This document shows, in pieces, positions 9,486 through 19,308 of a DNA stretch of 25,278 nt; position 1 is the stretch's first letter, and each line of letters starts with the position of its first letter. The position numbers and the translations under genes were made by a program. The stretch is from contig MU128994.1 of NCBI GenBank assembly GCA_014904985.1, forward strand, positions 6,913-32,190, given 5' to 3'. The stretch is from Hydnum rufescens UP504 (lineage: Eukaryota; Basidiomycota; Agaricomycetes; Cantharellales; Hydnaceae). Under the pieces are notes generated by a model. It saw nothing but the letters and a program-made list of their open reading frames with translations. It was not told where the DNA came from and ran no database searches.

Positions 9486-10272
9486 GTCACATGATCCAGA
9501 AAGGGATTATGTCACTCTAAAGGAGTATTTTTTGAATTTCTCCATCAGTTTTGATTGGATCAACTCAAAACAACCATGCCCAGAAAGATACAAATTGTAC
9601 CTATCGAACAGCACCAAACATGAAATGAATGGATCAAAAATGCGGTCCCTGTACCATTATCTTTCCATGTTCCATACTCTGAAGGAGTATTTCTCGATTT
9701 TGAAGCCAGTTCTTATCTGATTTGTTTGAAACTACCACGCCCTGAAAGCTATAGAGAATGTGCATCGAATGGTACCAAGGGCAAAATGAGTGGACATGAA
9801 CTCTATTTTTCACAAGACAACCCCTTCCTCATGACTCCCCCCTTGCCCCACCAACACAAATGACAAATTGGTTCCAGCCCTCTTAATTCTGATGCAAAGG
9901 ACACTCAGGGTGACCTATTACACCTTTCCTTAAGGGAATCTATCCATTTTGAAGGGAGGAATGCCTTGTAAAGTGTTTTTTTGTCTCTGTTTCACTTGAT
10001 TCTTGAATATCTCCACCAGTTTTGAAGCTTTTAGCTTCATTTCTTTTTCATTATGCTTCCCTTATCTCTACTTTTCTTCTAGAATTTTGAATTCTGGTCT
10101 GGAATGTATATAAAGGGGAGGAAGCATGTAAATAGTTAGTTTTTCCCCCTATCACAGTCTGAGGCACTGAAGTATTGCTGCTGTCTGGAGAAGATTTCCC
10201 ACTTGTCAAGACTGTGTACAGCCACATTAAGACTGAATAGTCAAGAGGACAACTTCAGGGTGTGGCCTTGAC
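9486..10272 (+). repeat. LTR-like sequence, apparently plus orientation
   Basis: Starts TGTCACATGATCC and ends GTGGCCTTGACA, giving inverted TGTCA/TGACA ends. A strong TATA box (TATATAAAGGGG, about 10107-10118) is followed by about 160 bp to the end, as in R-U5. The end matches the LTR-like end in the palindrome (GTGGCCCTGACA near 1466), and the CTCCATCAGTTTTGAT motif near 9540 recurs at 742-757. The front part is an imperfect duplication of about 160 bp (from about 9520 and about 9680, each beginning AAGGAGTATTT). Its orientation opposes the adjacent minus-strand gypsy gene, so it may be a separate solo LTR. No target duplication was found. Confidence 0.5.
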
Positions 10273-10486
10273 ATCTAATTTTGTGGCACTGATCTATTCC
10301 CTTGAGCAATCACTGTTCATTGGGATTTTTTATTATCCAAAAAGACCTTCATTTCCCCAGACCTGAACATTTGAATTGTCCCCATGGCTCCCTTCATTTG
10401 TCTGCTCCTCAATGATATGGACAGTAGTTGGATTGGTTCTTAACCATCCTGCTTACAACAGGTAAGTCCTCAGGTGGAAGCAAATG

Positions 10487-11740
10487 TCAATTTGATCCTG
10501 ACATTACCCCCCTTTTAGGACTTGGTGTCATGACAAGTTTCCCTTGAGTCCAATCAAATAAAGTATGCTGGGGGACCTCAGTAAAATTTTTGAAGTGGGT
10601 GAAAGGTAGGGTATCCCAGATAGCAGTTGCAATATGATGTGGGGAGTTTGGATGGAGGTGGTGGAAGTCATCAAGCAGCCATTTAGAGTTGCCAAGGTTT
10701 GATTCTGGTTCCCAACTGTTTTCCTCAGGGCCATAGCCTTTCCATTTAATGAGGTATTGCAGTTTTGTCCAATAGAGACAACTGTCCAAGATTGTCTTGA
10801 CCTCATATTCTGTGTTGCCCTTTGCTGTAATGACTGGTTTGGGTACTGGGGGCTGGCATCACTCAGGAATATGATCAGGTACAAATGGGTGGAGTTTGCT
10901 GACATGGAAAACTGGGTGGACTTGTTGGAAGTTCCAGGTGAGTTTTAGCTGATAGGCCAATGGTGAGATAACTTTGTCAATCAGAAAGGGACCAAACCAC
11001 TTGTCATCAAACTTCTTGGTAGGGTGTGTTGTTGTGATGTTTTCTGCATCAAGCCAAACTTTATCTCCTTTTGCATAACTGGGTGCAGTTTGTCAATGAG
11101 CATCATAGAAGCATGCCATGTCATATGCTGCTTGGCAAAGAGCAGACTTGGCTTGCTTCATGCACTTCACAAACTAATCAACAGCTTCCAGGCAGGTTTC
11201 CTGAGTAGGCTCTGTGCCCAGGCATGGGTGTTGGCCTGTATTGAGTTCAAAAGGAGAGTGTCAGGTGGCAGAGTGAATGCAATTATTGTAGGTCAACTCT
11301 GTTAATGCCATCCAGTCATACCAATCATCCTGCCTCCCATTGACAAAGAGGTGTAGATATTGTTCAATTTCCTGATTGACTTGCTCTGTCTGACCATCAG
11401 TTTGAGGATGGTATGCCATGGACAGGGAAGTGTGAATGCCAAGGAGACAATTGAGTTCCTTCATAAAGGAGGATGCAAACTGGGGTCCCCAATCACTGAT
11501 AATCTCTTCAGGCAAGCCATGATGCTTCCAAATGTGGTCACAATAGAGTTGAGAAAGTCCTACAGAGACAATCTCATCTGTAGTTGGGATTGCATGCATT
11601 TGTTTTGATAGGCAGTCAACCACTACCCAAATTGCATTATATCCCTGGCTGAGTGTGAGGCCAGTGATGAAGTCTGTGGTGACAATTTGCCATTGATGGT
11701 CTGGAACCTGGTTAGGTTGGAGTTTTCCTAGTGGCATGGT
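10487..11740 (-). pseudogene. Gypsy integrase with C-terminal chromodomain, pseudogene
   Basis: Inserts element cDNA; the chromodomain would target chromatin. The catalytic core is in 11737-11261: TTDFITGL (Asp), SDWGPQFAS (Asp; usual SDRGPQF with Arg replaced by Trp) and DGQTEQVNQEIEQYL (Glu). VDCLSKQ has Cys where Arg is usual. A stop follows NNCIHSAT near 11261. Downstream, the frame with GDKVWLDAENI, KWFGPFLIDKV and FHVSKLHPF continues the integrase C-terminal domain, interrupted by TGA at 11093-11095 and 10859-10861. The chromodomain is LQYLIKWKGYGPEENSWEPE, followed by FHHLHPNSP. The frame ends at 10487, a few codons inside the LTR start. Confidence 0.88.
10507..10516 (-). other. Polypurine tract before 3' LTR start
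   Basis: Minus strand AAAAGGGGGG, then TAA, then TGTCAGG starting at 10503. A purine tract directly upstream of the TG of an LTR is the usual plus-strand primer of gypsy elements. The LTR that should follow is not clearly delimited. Confidence 0.55.
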
Positions 11741-12550
11741 GGGGAATGTCTTAGTGTGATTGCATCTGTTGCACCCCCATACATAATCGGCAATGTATTG
11801 TGTGATTCCTGGCCACCAGTAATTGTGAGTGACTAGCTCAACTGTCTTCCATTAACCAGGGTGCCCAGCAACAGGAGTGTCATGATGAGCCTTGACAATA
11901 TCATGATGCAACTTGGGATTGCATAGGACATAGACTTTTCCCTGGAGGAGGAGAAGCCCACCAGATACAACCCAACCATCCTCCTCAGATCCATCCAGAT
12001 CCTTTAGTGCCTTGGCCACTGACTCATCTAGATGCTTTGAGTCATGGATCCTCTGCTGGAAATCAGCCCCAAGACCCTGTATGGGCAAGCTTTCTGTTGC
12101 CTTAATCTGGAAGAGCTTGGGTGGAAGGAGGGTCTGATTCTGGTTATCTCCCTCCCCATGATGATGATCAGCTTGGCAAGATAAGGCATCAGGTTTAGTA
12201 GAACTCTTTCCAGGGCAGTGGGTGATGTGGAAATCAAAATGGGATAAGAACAAGGACCAGCATGCCTGTTGCTGATTGAGAGATTGGGCCATCATGAAAT
12301 AGACAAGATTGTGGTGATCAGTCAAGATTTCTACTGGATGTGCTGCTCCCTCAAGGAGGTGTTGAAATTCTTGTAAGCCATGGATAATTGCCAATAGCTC
12401 TTTGTCATGAATCTCATAATTGCATTCCACATCATTGAGGCTTTTAGAAATAAATCCCACTGGGTGCCACTTGTCATCATCCCTTAGCTGGGAGAGGACA
12501 GCCCCTGTCTGCTTCCAGGCAGTAGGGCTGATCAGTGTCAGGATGCACAA
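11741..12550 (-). pseudogene. Gypsy RNase H and H2C2 zinc-binding region, pseudogene
   Basis: RNase H removes template RNA; the HHCC finger begins the integrase. Seen: TGAVLSQL, HPVGFISKSL, NYEIHDKELLAI (catalytic Glu), ILTDHHNLVYF (catalytic Asp), QQQACWSLFLSHFDF, DALSCQADHH (Cys-Gln where Arg-Arg is usual), then HHDIVKAHHDTPVAGHPG. A TAA stop at 11852-11854 breaks the HHCC finger, whose second half (NYWWPGI ... GCNRC) follows in frame. At the N-terminus the segment with the first catalytic Asp is damaged: the frame reading HPDTDQPYCLEAD does not join TGAVLSQ without a shift, which suggests a small deletion near 12510. Confidence 0.85.
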
Positions 12551-13905
12551 GAATGGGCATTGAGGTGATGGCTGTCTTTAGCTGATCAAAAGCCCTTTGC
12601 TGATTCTTTGCCCACTTCCATGGTGCATCTTTCCAAGGGAGTTGGTGAAGGGGATGGGCAATATGTGAGAAACTTTCAATGAAGTGTCAGTAAAAGTTAA
12701 CAAAGCCAAGGAATGATTGAACCTCTTTGACTGTTGTAGGAGATGGCCATTCCCAAACTCCAGCAACCTTAACTGGATCCATTACAACTTGTCCAGGGGA
12801 TAGGATGAGTCCAAGATATTCCACAGTTGCAGCTCCAAAGGTGCACTTCTCAGCCTTGAGGAACAGATGATTCTCTCACAGGATTTGGAGGACCTTTTGG
12901 ACTACCTTGTAGTGTTGTGTGAGTGTTTCAGTAAAAACCAGAATATCATCCATGTACACAGCTACCATGCCTTCTGTGACAAGATCTTTGAAGAGGTGAT
13001 TCATCATGGTTTGAAAAGTGGCAGGACTATTAGTCAGCCCAAAGAACATGATGAGTGGTTTGAAGAGTCCTTGGTTGGTGCAGAATGCTGCCTTCCATTT
13101 GTCTCCTTTGCACATCCAAATATTGTTGTAGCCCCATTGCACATCCAACTTGGTGAAGAACTTGGCCCAAGTGACTTGATTTAAGATGTCTGTCACAAGG
13201 GGGAGAGGATAAGTGCTTTTCACTGTAGCAGCATTGAGCTTCCAATAATCCTGGACAAAGCATAGGCCTCCATCCTTCTTCTTAACAAAGAAGGCAGGGG
13301 CAGCTATGGGTGACTTGGGTGGGCAGATTCATCCAGTCTCTAGGTGCTCTTTCAAAAAGGCATCCATCTCTTGCTGTTCATTGGGGGATAATGGGTATAA
13401 TTTCACCCCAGTATGCTCAATGTCCTCTTTTAGCTCAATAGCATGGTCCCAGGGACAACATGGGGGAAGGTGATCAAAGGATTTCTTAGCAAAGACATTG
13501 TGGAAGTCATGGTACTGTTTGGGCACCATTTCTTCAAAGGGGCACTTCTTAAAGGTCTTCTTATGCTGCTCAATGGCAAGGTGGGTGGATATAGATTCAG
13601 TTGCAGAGATATGCTCTTCAGGGTGGAGGAAGACTACAAAGATACAATCTTCCCTCCACACATCTTCCTGATTATCACCAGGTGGGCTCTCACCCATTTT
13701 CTTTGATAGAACAGCTGGACTTGGCTTTTCCATTAAAGAGGGAGACAAGAGTGTAGCCTGGTCAGGTGAAGACAATGGGAAAGAGTGATGGTGTGGCAAA
13801 TTTATATCACCCTTGTGATCCCCCTCAGACCTCAACTGCTGGCTAATGCCCTGGAGATGCCCATCTCCTGCTTTTGCCTGGAGGGACAGACTGGGCAAAG
13901 ATAGG
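12551..13905 (-). pseudogene. Gypsy reverse transcriptase, pseudogene
   Basis: The linker region (13898-13329) has HNVFAKKSFDHLPP and PWDHAIELKEDIEH, then a stop at 13329-13331 just after EHLETG. The palm follows: FFVKKKDGG, VQDYWKLNAAT (Trp for usual Arg), YPLPLV, FTKLDVQWGYNNIW (Gln and Trp where Arg is usual; catalytic Asp present), MFFGLTNSPATFQ and YMDDIL with both catalytic Asp. The thumb/connection (FLGFVNFY, stop at 12687-12689, then HFIESFSHIAHPLHQL) leads to RNase H. The domain is complete in length but closed by nonsense codons. Confidence 0.9.
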
Positions 13906-14015
13906 ATGGGGTCTCCTTGGTGACTGCATGACAGAAGAGGATCAGGTGGGGGTGTAGGTGCAGAGAGGTTGAGGCTTTGTTCAGAGTGTTCCTTTGCTAA
14001 GACAACATGGACATG

Positions 14016-14351
14016 TCACAACCCACATCCATCAGGACACCTTGTCATGGCTACCTTACCCATCAACCAGTTGATCTCAGGGCTATGATGAACAAGCCAG
14101 GTGTGCCCTATGATGAGGGGAACCCATCCCAAGCTAGTCACAGCAAATGTACTTTTCTCTGAATGGTCACCAAAGTGCATTAGGAGGTCAACTTCTTCTT
14201 GAACTGAGCCAGTGTCATTAAGGGTGCCATCAATGTTGTAAAGCAGAATCAGCCATGGAAGTTGCTGAGTGGTAAGATTTTTGGCCTCGACAAACTCCTG
14301 ATCAATGAACATCCCTGTTGCTCCAGAATCAAGCAGGGCATCAACTGCCAT
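14016..14351 (-). pseudogene. Gypsy aspartic protease domain
   Basis: Retropepsin that would process the polyprotein. The catalytic signature is in ALLDSGATGMFID; further matches to the fungal gypsy protease are LYNIDGTLNDTGS, the hydrophobic PLIIGHTWL flap-side segment, and HSPEINWLMGKVAMTRCP at its end. The open segment is 111 residues and ends in a stop at 14016. The linker to RT (13905-14015) and the one to gag (14352-14700) have no recognised domain and several stops. Confidence 0.85.
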
Positions 14352-14699
14352 AGGCTGGCCACTGTCTAGGGTCTGTAGATGGACCTTTAGCTCAGTAGCT
14401 CAGTGAAGGTGTGTGGAATAGATATAGAGTGGTGGGCTTGTGGATAATGACATGTCTTCTCTTTCATGTAGGCCATCAATGTCAATGTGATCCAACATAT
14501 CCATTGTGGGTCCTACTGTACAAGTTGAAAGAAGAGAGAATCAGTTTGTTGAACAGGGCATGTCCTTCACTGTTGATGTCTTTAAAAATCCTTTGCCACA
14601 CCCTCATTTCCATCCTCAGCAGGTTTGGGTGGCAGAGTAGCATGGACTTTCTCTACCACTTCCTCCATCTGCTCAGATGACAGAGCACCTCAAACTGAA

Positions 14700-15108
14700 T
14701 GAGAGCATGGGGGCTCAGGACAGTCTCTGGCAATGTGGCCATGTTTGTTACAATTCTAGCACAGACCAGCAACTTGGTGAGGATTATTCTGATGACAATT
14801 GGAGTCTATGTCCATAGGTTCATAAGTGGAGGAAGAGGGCACAGCAGCAGCAGGTTGGAAGGAGGTTGGAGGAGTTTGAGAAGTAGTGGTGGGAGGGCAG
14901 AAGGGTTGAATTGTTCCTGAACAATTGTCCTGGTGGGGGTTGGCTGGAGAGAAGGAGTGCTGTTCATTAAAGTGATGCCACAACTTATCAATGTGAGTGG
15001 CCTTGTCCTTCCATTCTTGAAGGGACATAGGGAGGGTGTCAAGGTGTATCTTCTTGACCAAGCTATGGAGCAGTCCATCATAAGAGGGCAACTACATTGA
15101 CCCTTCAA
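14700..15108 (-). pseudogene. Gypsy gag C-terminal half with zinc knuckle, truncated
   Basis: The open frame 15091-14756 carries LPMSLQEWKDKATHIDKLW, a conserved segment of fungal gypsy gag (capsid end), then a Pro/Ser/Thr-rich linker. A TAG at 14757-14759 falls within the zinc knuckle: ...LC, stop, NCNKHGHIARDC (CX2CX4HX4C with one residue replaced by stop). A normal gag has another 150-200 residues at the N-terminus; they are absent here. Confidence 0.8.
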
Positions 15109-15169
15109 GGCCCCATTTTAATGTATGAAACCCCCCCCTTGAAGGGGGTGAGGATATCAGGTTATTACC

Positions 15170-17440
15170 TACTGCCAGATCCATATTACCTACTACCATG
15201 ATCCTGAACACCTACTTCTGAGATCCTGGACACCTACTACAGGAGACCAATTACCTACTACAGGACATTGGTTACCTACTACAGAGTGGGGATCACCTAC
15301 TACAGATTCAGATTCACCTACTATGGGATATAGATCACCTATGCCTGATGCCAATTCACCTATTACAGCCTTCAGACTACTTGCTCCAGGCCTAGAATTA
15401 CCTGCTACAGAATCTGGATTACCTACTACCCCATCCAGATCACTTACTATCCAACTTTGATCACCTACTATAGGATCCTGATCACCTGCAACACATCATG
15501 GATCTCCAACTACAGGCCCAGGATCACCTACTGAAGCTGATGGAGTACCTACTACAAGATCTGGATCACCTACTACACCACAAAAATTACCTGCTACAGC
15601 ATGGGATTACCTGCTACAGAGTCAAGATCACCTACTACAGCATATGGATCACCTATTACTGGCAGTATCACCTGCTACAGTGTTGACATTAGCTACTCCA
15701 ATATTAGGTTTACCTATTACAGCATGAGGATTATCTGCTACCACATTGTGATTACCTGCTACACAATTGGAACTACCTACTATAACATTGGGATTACCTA
15801 CTACCACATCTGCATTAGCTGCTAAAACATTGGGATTACCTGCCACCACATCTGCATTACCTGCTACAGCATCAGGATCACCTACTACTGCATCAGCAGT
15901 ACCTGCTACAGCTTTAGGACTACTGGCTACTGCATCAGTATTACCTGCTACCACATTCACATTACCTGTGCTGCATCAGTATTACCTACTGCAGCTTCAG
16001 CCTTACCCACTCCCACATCAGGGTTACCTGCTACAGCATGAGGAATACCTGCTACAACATTTTTATTATCTACTACCACATGGAGAATACCTGTTACTAC
16101 ATGGGAATTACCTACTACAACATTGTGATTATCAACTACAGCATGGGAAGTACCTACTACCACACTGGGATTACCTGCCACAGCACTGGGAATACCTACT
16201 ACTGCATTGAAATTACCTGCTATGGTATGGAGACTACCCATTACCACATGGGAATTACCTGCTCTAGCATCAGCATTACCTACTACCACATTTGGATTAC
16301 CTGCTACCACATTGGGATTACCTGCTACAGCATGGGGATTACCTACTACCACATTGAGATTACCTGCTATAGTATGGGGATTACCTACTACTATATTGAG
16401 ATTACCTGCTATTGTATAAGGATTACCTACTACTATATTGAGATTACCTGCTATCATATGGGTATTACCTACTATCATATGGGGATTACCTACTACTATA
16501 TTGAGATTACCTGCTATCATATGGGTATTACCTACTACCCTGTACAAATTACCTGCGATCATATGGGTATTACCTACTACCCTGTACAAATTACCTGTGA
16601 TCATATGGGGATTACCTGCTACCCTGTTGGAATTACCTGCTATCATCTGGGGATTACCTACTACCCTGTTGGAATTACCTGCTATCATATGGGGATTACC
16701 TACTACCCCATGTGAATTATGTACTACCACATGAGAATTACCTGCTCCATCATGGGGATTACCTATTACCTCATGGGAAATACCTGCTACAGCATCAGGA
16801 TTACCTGCTACAGCATCAGGATTACCAACTACCACATTCAGATTACCTGCTACCACATCAGGATTACCAACTACCACATTCAGATTACCTGCTACCACAT
16901 CAGGATTACCTACTACCTCATGGGAATTACCTGCTACCACATCAGGATTACCTACTACCTCATGGGAATTACCTGCTACCACATCAGGATTACCTAACTA
17001 CCTCATGGGAATTACCTGCTACCACTCAGGATACTACTACCTCATGGGCATTACTGCTACCACATCAGGATTACCTACTACCTCATGGGAATTACCTGCT
17101 ACCACATCAGGATTACCTGCTACCACATCAGGATTACCTACTACCACATCCAGATTACCTGCTACCACATCCAGATTACCTGCTACCACATCAGGATTAC
17201 CTACTACCACATCCAGATTACCTGCTACCACATCCAGATTATACCTGCTACCATCCGATTACGCTACCCATCCAGATTACTGCTACCACATCCAGATTAC
17301 CTGCTACACATCAGGTTATACTGCCACATTTGGATTACCTGCTACAGCATGGGATCACCACCTGTTATCACATGGGAATTACCTGCCACAGCATGAGGGT
17401 TACCTGCTACCACCTCAGCATTATCTGCTACATCATGATT
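15170..17440. repeat. 21 bp minisatellite, about 108 units
   Basis: The unit is ATTACCTGCTACCACATCAGG-like and keeps a 21 bp period over about 2.27 kb. From about 15170 to 15660 it is degenerate (ACCTACTACAG cores), and it becomes more regular towards 17230. Between about 16740 and 17110 units alternate between an ACCTGCTACCACATCAG type and an ACCTACTACCTCATGGG type, a 42 bp higher-order repeat. Because 21 is a multiple of 3 and the unit has no stop in most frames, open frames appear in many frames on both strands (plus: ITCYHIR-type heptads; minus: GNPDVVA-type heptads). These are judged artefacts, not genes. Confidence 0.95.
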
Positions 17441-18272
17441 TATCCAGTATCTCTTTTCATCCATGTGCATAGGTTAAATGGAATTAATCCAATCCTCCAG
17501 ATCATCATCTTGTGAGTTGTCACCTTCAACCCCTTCCAATTCCTGAATCACCACATCATCCAGTTCTTCCTCCTCTCCAACCACATTTATGTCCCCACCT
17601 GTTGGCCATCCATCTTCCTCTGCTTCCACAGCAGGAATGGTATCCTCATCATCCATCCGAGGAGGATCAGTTTCTGGAGGCTGTGTAACCATGAAAGATG
17701 GCCATTGCAAGGCAGGATCCACAGGAAGAGAGCCCAAGGCTTTCCAAGCCTGGGTTGCACTGGACTGCAGGGCTGTTTCTTTGTGCTGTAGTTCAAACAA
17801 AAGTACATCATCTACCTGGTCATCAGCACTCAGTGCCTCTCACTTGCAAGGACCACAGGCCTCCCACCTGTGCATGTGGCCACAGCCTTCTCTATAGCCA
17901 GGCATTGCTGTGCAACGGATGCCACAAGAGCATGCATTTCAATGCTCAGCCTCCGGATCTCCTCCTTTCCCCAGTCATACATCAACATTGCCTTGATTCC
18001 CTCCCTGATCCCTTCATCTGCTAACCATGCAGGGGGGGCTTCTTCAGCATCACCATCAAGGCCTGCATCTTCCCAGATAGCATCATCCACTCCAATGTCA
18101 AACAGCCCATTGATGTCCACAGGTTTTGGAATCACAGCATTCTTGTGAATTGCAGACCAGGCTTTCATGTCAGATAGCTGAGCACACAAGGTGTTATATC
18201 TCTTGGCCAAGGCTCTTATCCCAGGCATTCGGCGCTTCAATGCCTCTGCTGTCTGTGCATGTGCTTTATGAT

Positions 18273-18332
18273 CTTATGAATGAACCACTAGGTCAGCTTT
18301 AGAAGGCCTTTACCCAATCATGACAATCCTAC
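18273..18332 (-). other. KDZ intron (60 bp)
   Basis: Donor GTAGGA, an internal CTGAC branch-site-like motif and acceptor ATAAG. Splicing joins STL to DHKAHAQTAEALKRR with the Asp codon split G|AT, continuing the usual KDZ C-terminal sequence. Confidence 0.75.
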
Positions 18333-18995
18333 CTAGAGTTGACCGGAAATAAGACCTCTCCAATCGCTCTGATTCAAAGCGGCGCTCTCGAATGCGACTT
18401 CATAATCGGTGCTTTACTGCCCGAGCTTGAAGCCACAATCCCAGGAATTTGTCTTTACGGGCCTTCTCCAAGGCACTGTATGTGGGCCGGTCCTTCTGTG
18501 CCAACTGCTGACAAGCCCTCCTAATTCTTGTAGCCAGCCTGTTCAAGAAATCCTGCCTGTTTTGTGCTTGCAAAGTGAGGTCAAACTTTGCATCAGCACT
18601 TATTTCATCTTCTCCCAGCAGTGATATCTCTTTGAGTAACTTCCTATGGCTAGCCTCTTCATTGGCATGGGTTGCAAGCATGGTGACAATCTTGTTCACA
18701 AACTCCCCTGCCAAATTTTTGGCAACAGCTATGAGGGAGTCAGCATTCCAAGACTTTGCACTGAAGAGAACATCAACTGACGGGGTAGAGGTTTAGACTG
18801 GGTCTCCAACTGATCTTTCCAACTGGCTCGAAGGGTTATAATGGACACACCACTCTCCCCAATTCATTTCTTTGCAGCCTCCAATTGAACAACAGCACGG
18901 ATGTAATGCTTCATTAACCACACAGCTTGTGATTGAGCTGTTATCTCATCCCAATGTATCACTTGAGTACTCAGAACAAACAGCCATCGGTGGTG

Positions 18996-19048
18996 CTAGA
19001 AATTGGGCAGTAAGTCTCAGAAAGCAACTTTGAGATAAAAAGGCATAC
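18996..19048 (-). other. KDZ intron (53 bp)
   Basis: Donor GTATGC and acceptor TTTCTAG. Splicing joins LRVSG to HHRWLFVLSTQVIHW in phase 0, as in intact KDZ proteins. Confidence 0.8.
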
Positions 19049-19243
19049 CCCTGACACTCGTAACACTGGGGCCAGCTTTTTTAATGCTCCCCAGCACCTT
19101 TCACACCCCTCACCATCAGAGAACCCAAACCCTTTTTGTTTTTGGGGGTGGTACACACATTGACAAGGCCACTGGTGCCCAAAGGCATGAAACACTGAGG
19201 CACCCCAATCAATCCTGGGCAGAAGCAATGGCAGTATCTTCCA

Positions 19244-19308
19244 CTGCCAACACAAACACAGAACAATCAGGATATCTCCTCTTGGGGTAACAAAACCAGG
19301 AAATTTAC
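19244..19308 (-). other. KDZ intron (65 bp)
   Basis: Donor GTAAAT, a CTGATT branch-site-like motif and acceptor TTGGCAG. Splicing joins LHRSMNK to WKILPLLLPRIDW in phase 0. Confidence 0.8.

Larger units (their letters stand above)
10487..15108 (-). mobile_element. Ty3/gypsy chromovirus, decayed and 5'-truncated
   Basis: Domain order on the minus strand is gag, zinc knuckle, protease, RT, RNase H, integrase, chromodomain: the Ty3/gypsy order with the C-terminal chromodomain of chromoviruses. The gag N-terminus and 5' LTR are missing, with the 21 bp minisatellite starting about 60 bp upstream. At the 3' end a purine tract (AAAAGGGGGG, 10507-10516) is followed by TGTCAGG at 10503, a typical polypurine tract/LTR start. 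The coding part is nearly free of CpG and has many nonsense codons, several in places where Arg is usual. Confidence 0.9.

Noticed and set aside
9280..9720. 146-residue plus-strand frame
   Set aside because: It lies in LTR-like duplicated sequence and shows no domain.
15170..17440. CRISPR-like array
   Set aside because: Units are contiguous with no unique spacers, and the surroundings are eukaryotic transposons.
15498..17515. Long open frames on both strands inside the 21 bp repeat
   Set aside because: They follow from the repeat period being a multiple of three without stops. They exist in most frames at once, lack clear starts and change identity with the frame.
17812..17842. Tiny intron (GTGAGA...ACCAG, 28 bp) in the KDZ C-terminus
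   Set aside because: Much shorter than the supported 53-65 bp introns; a frameshift is the simpler explanation.
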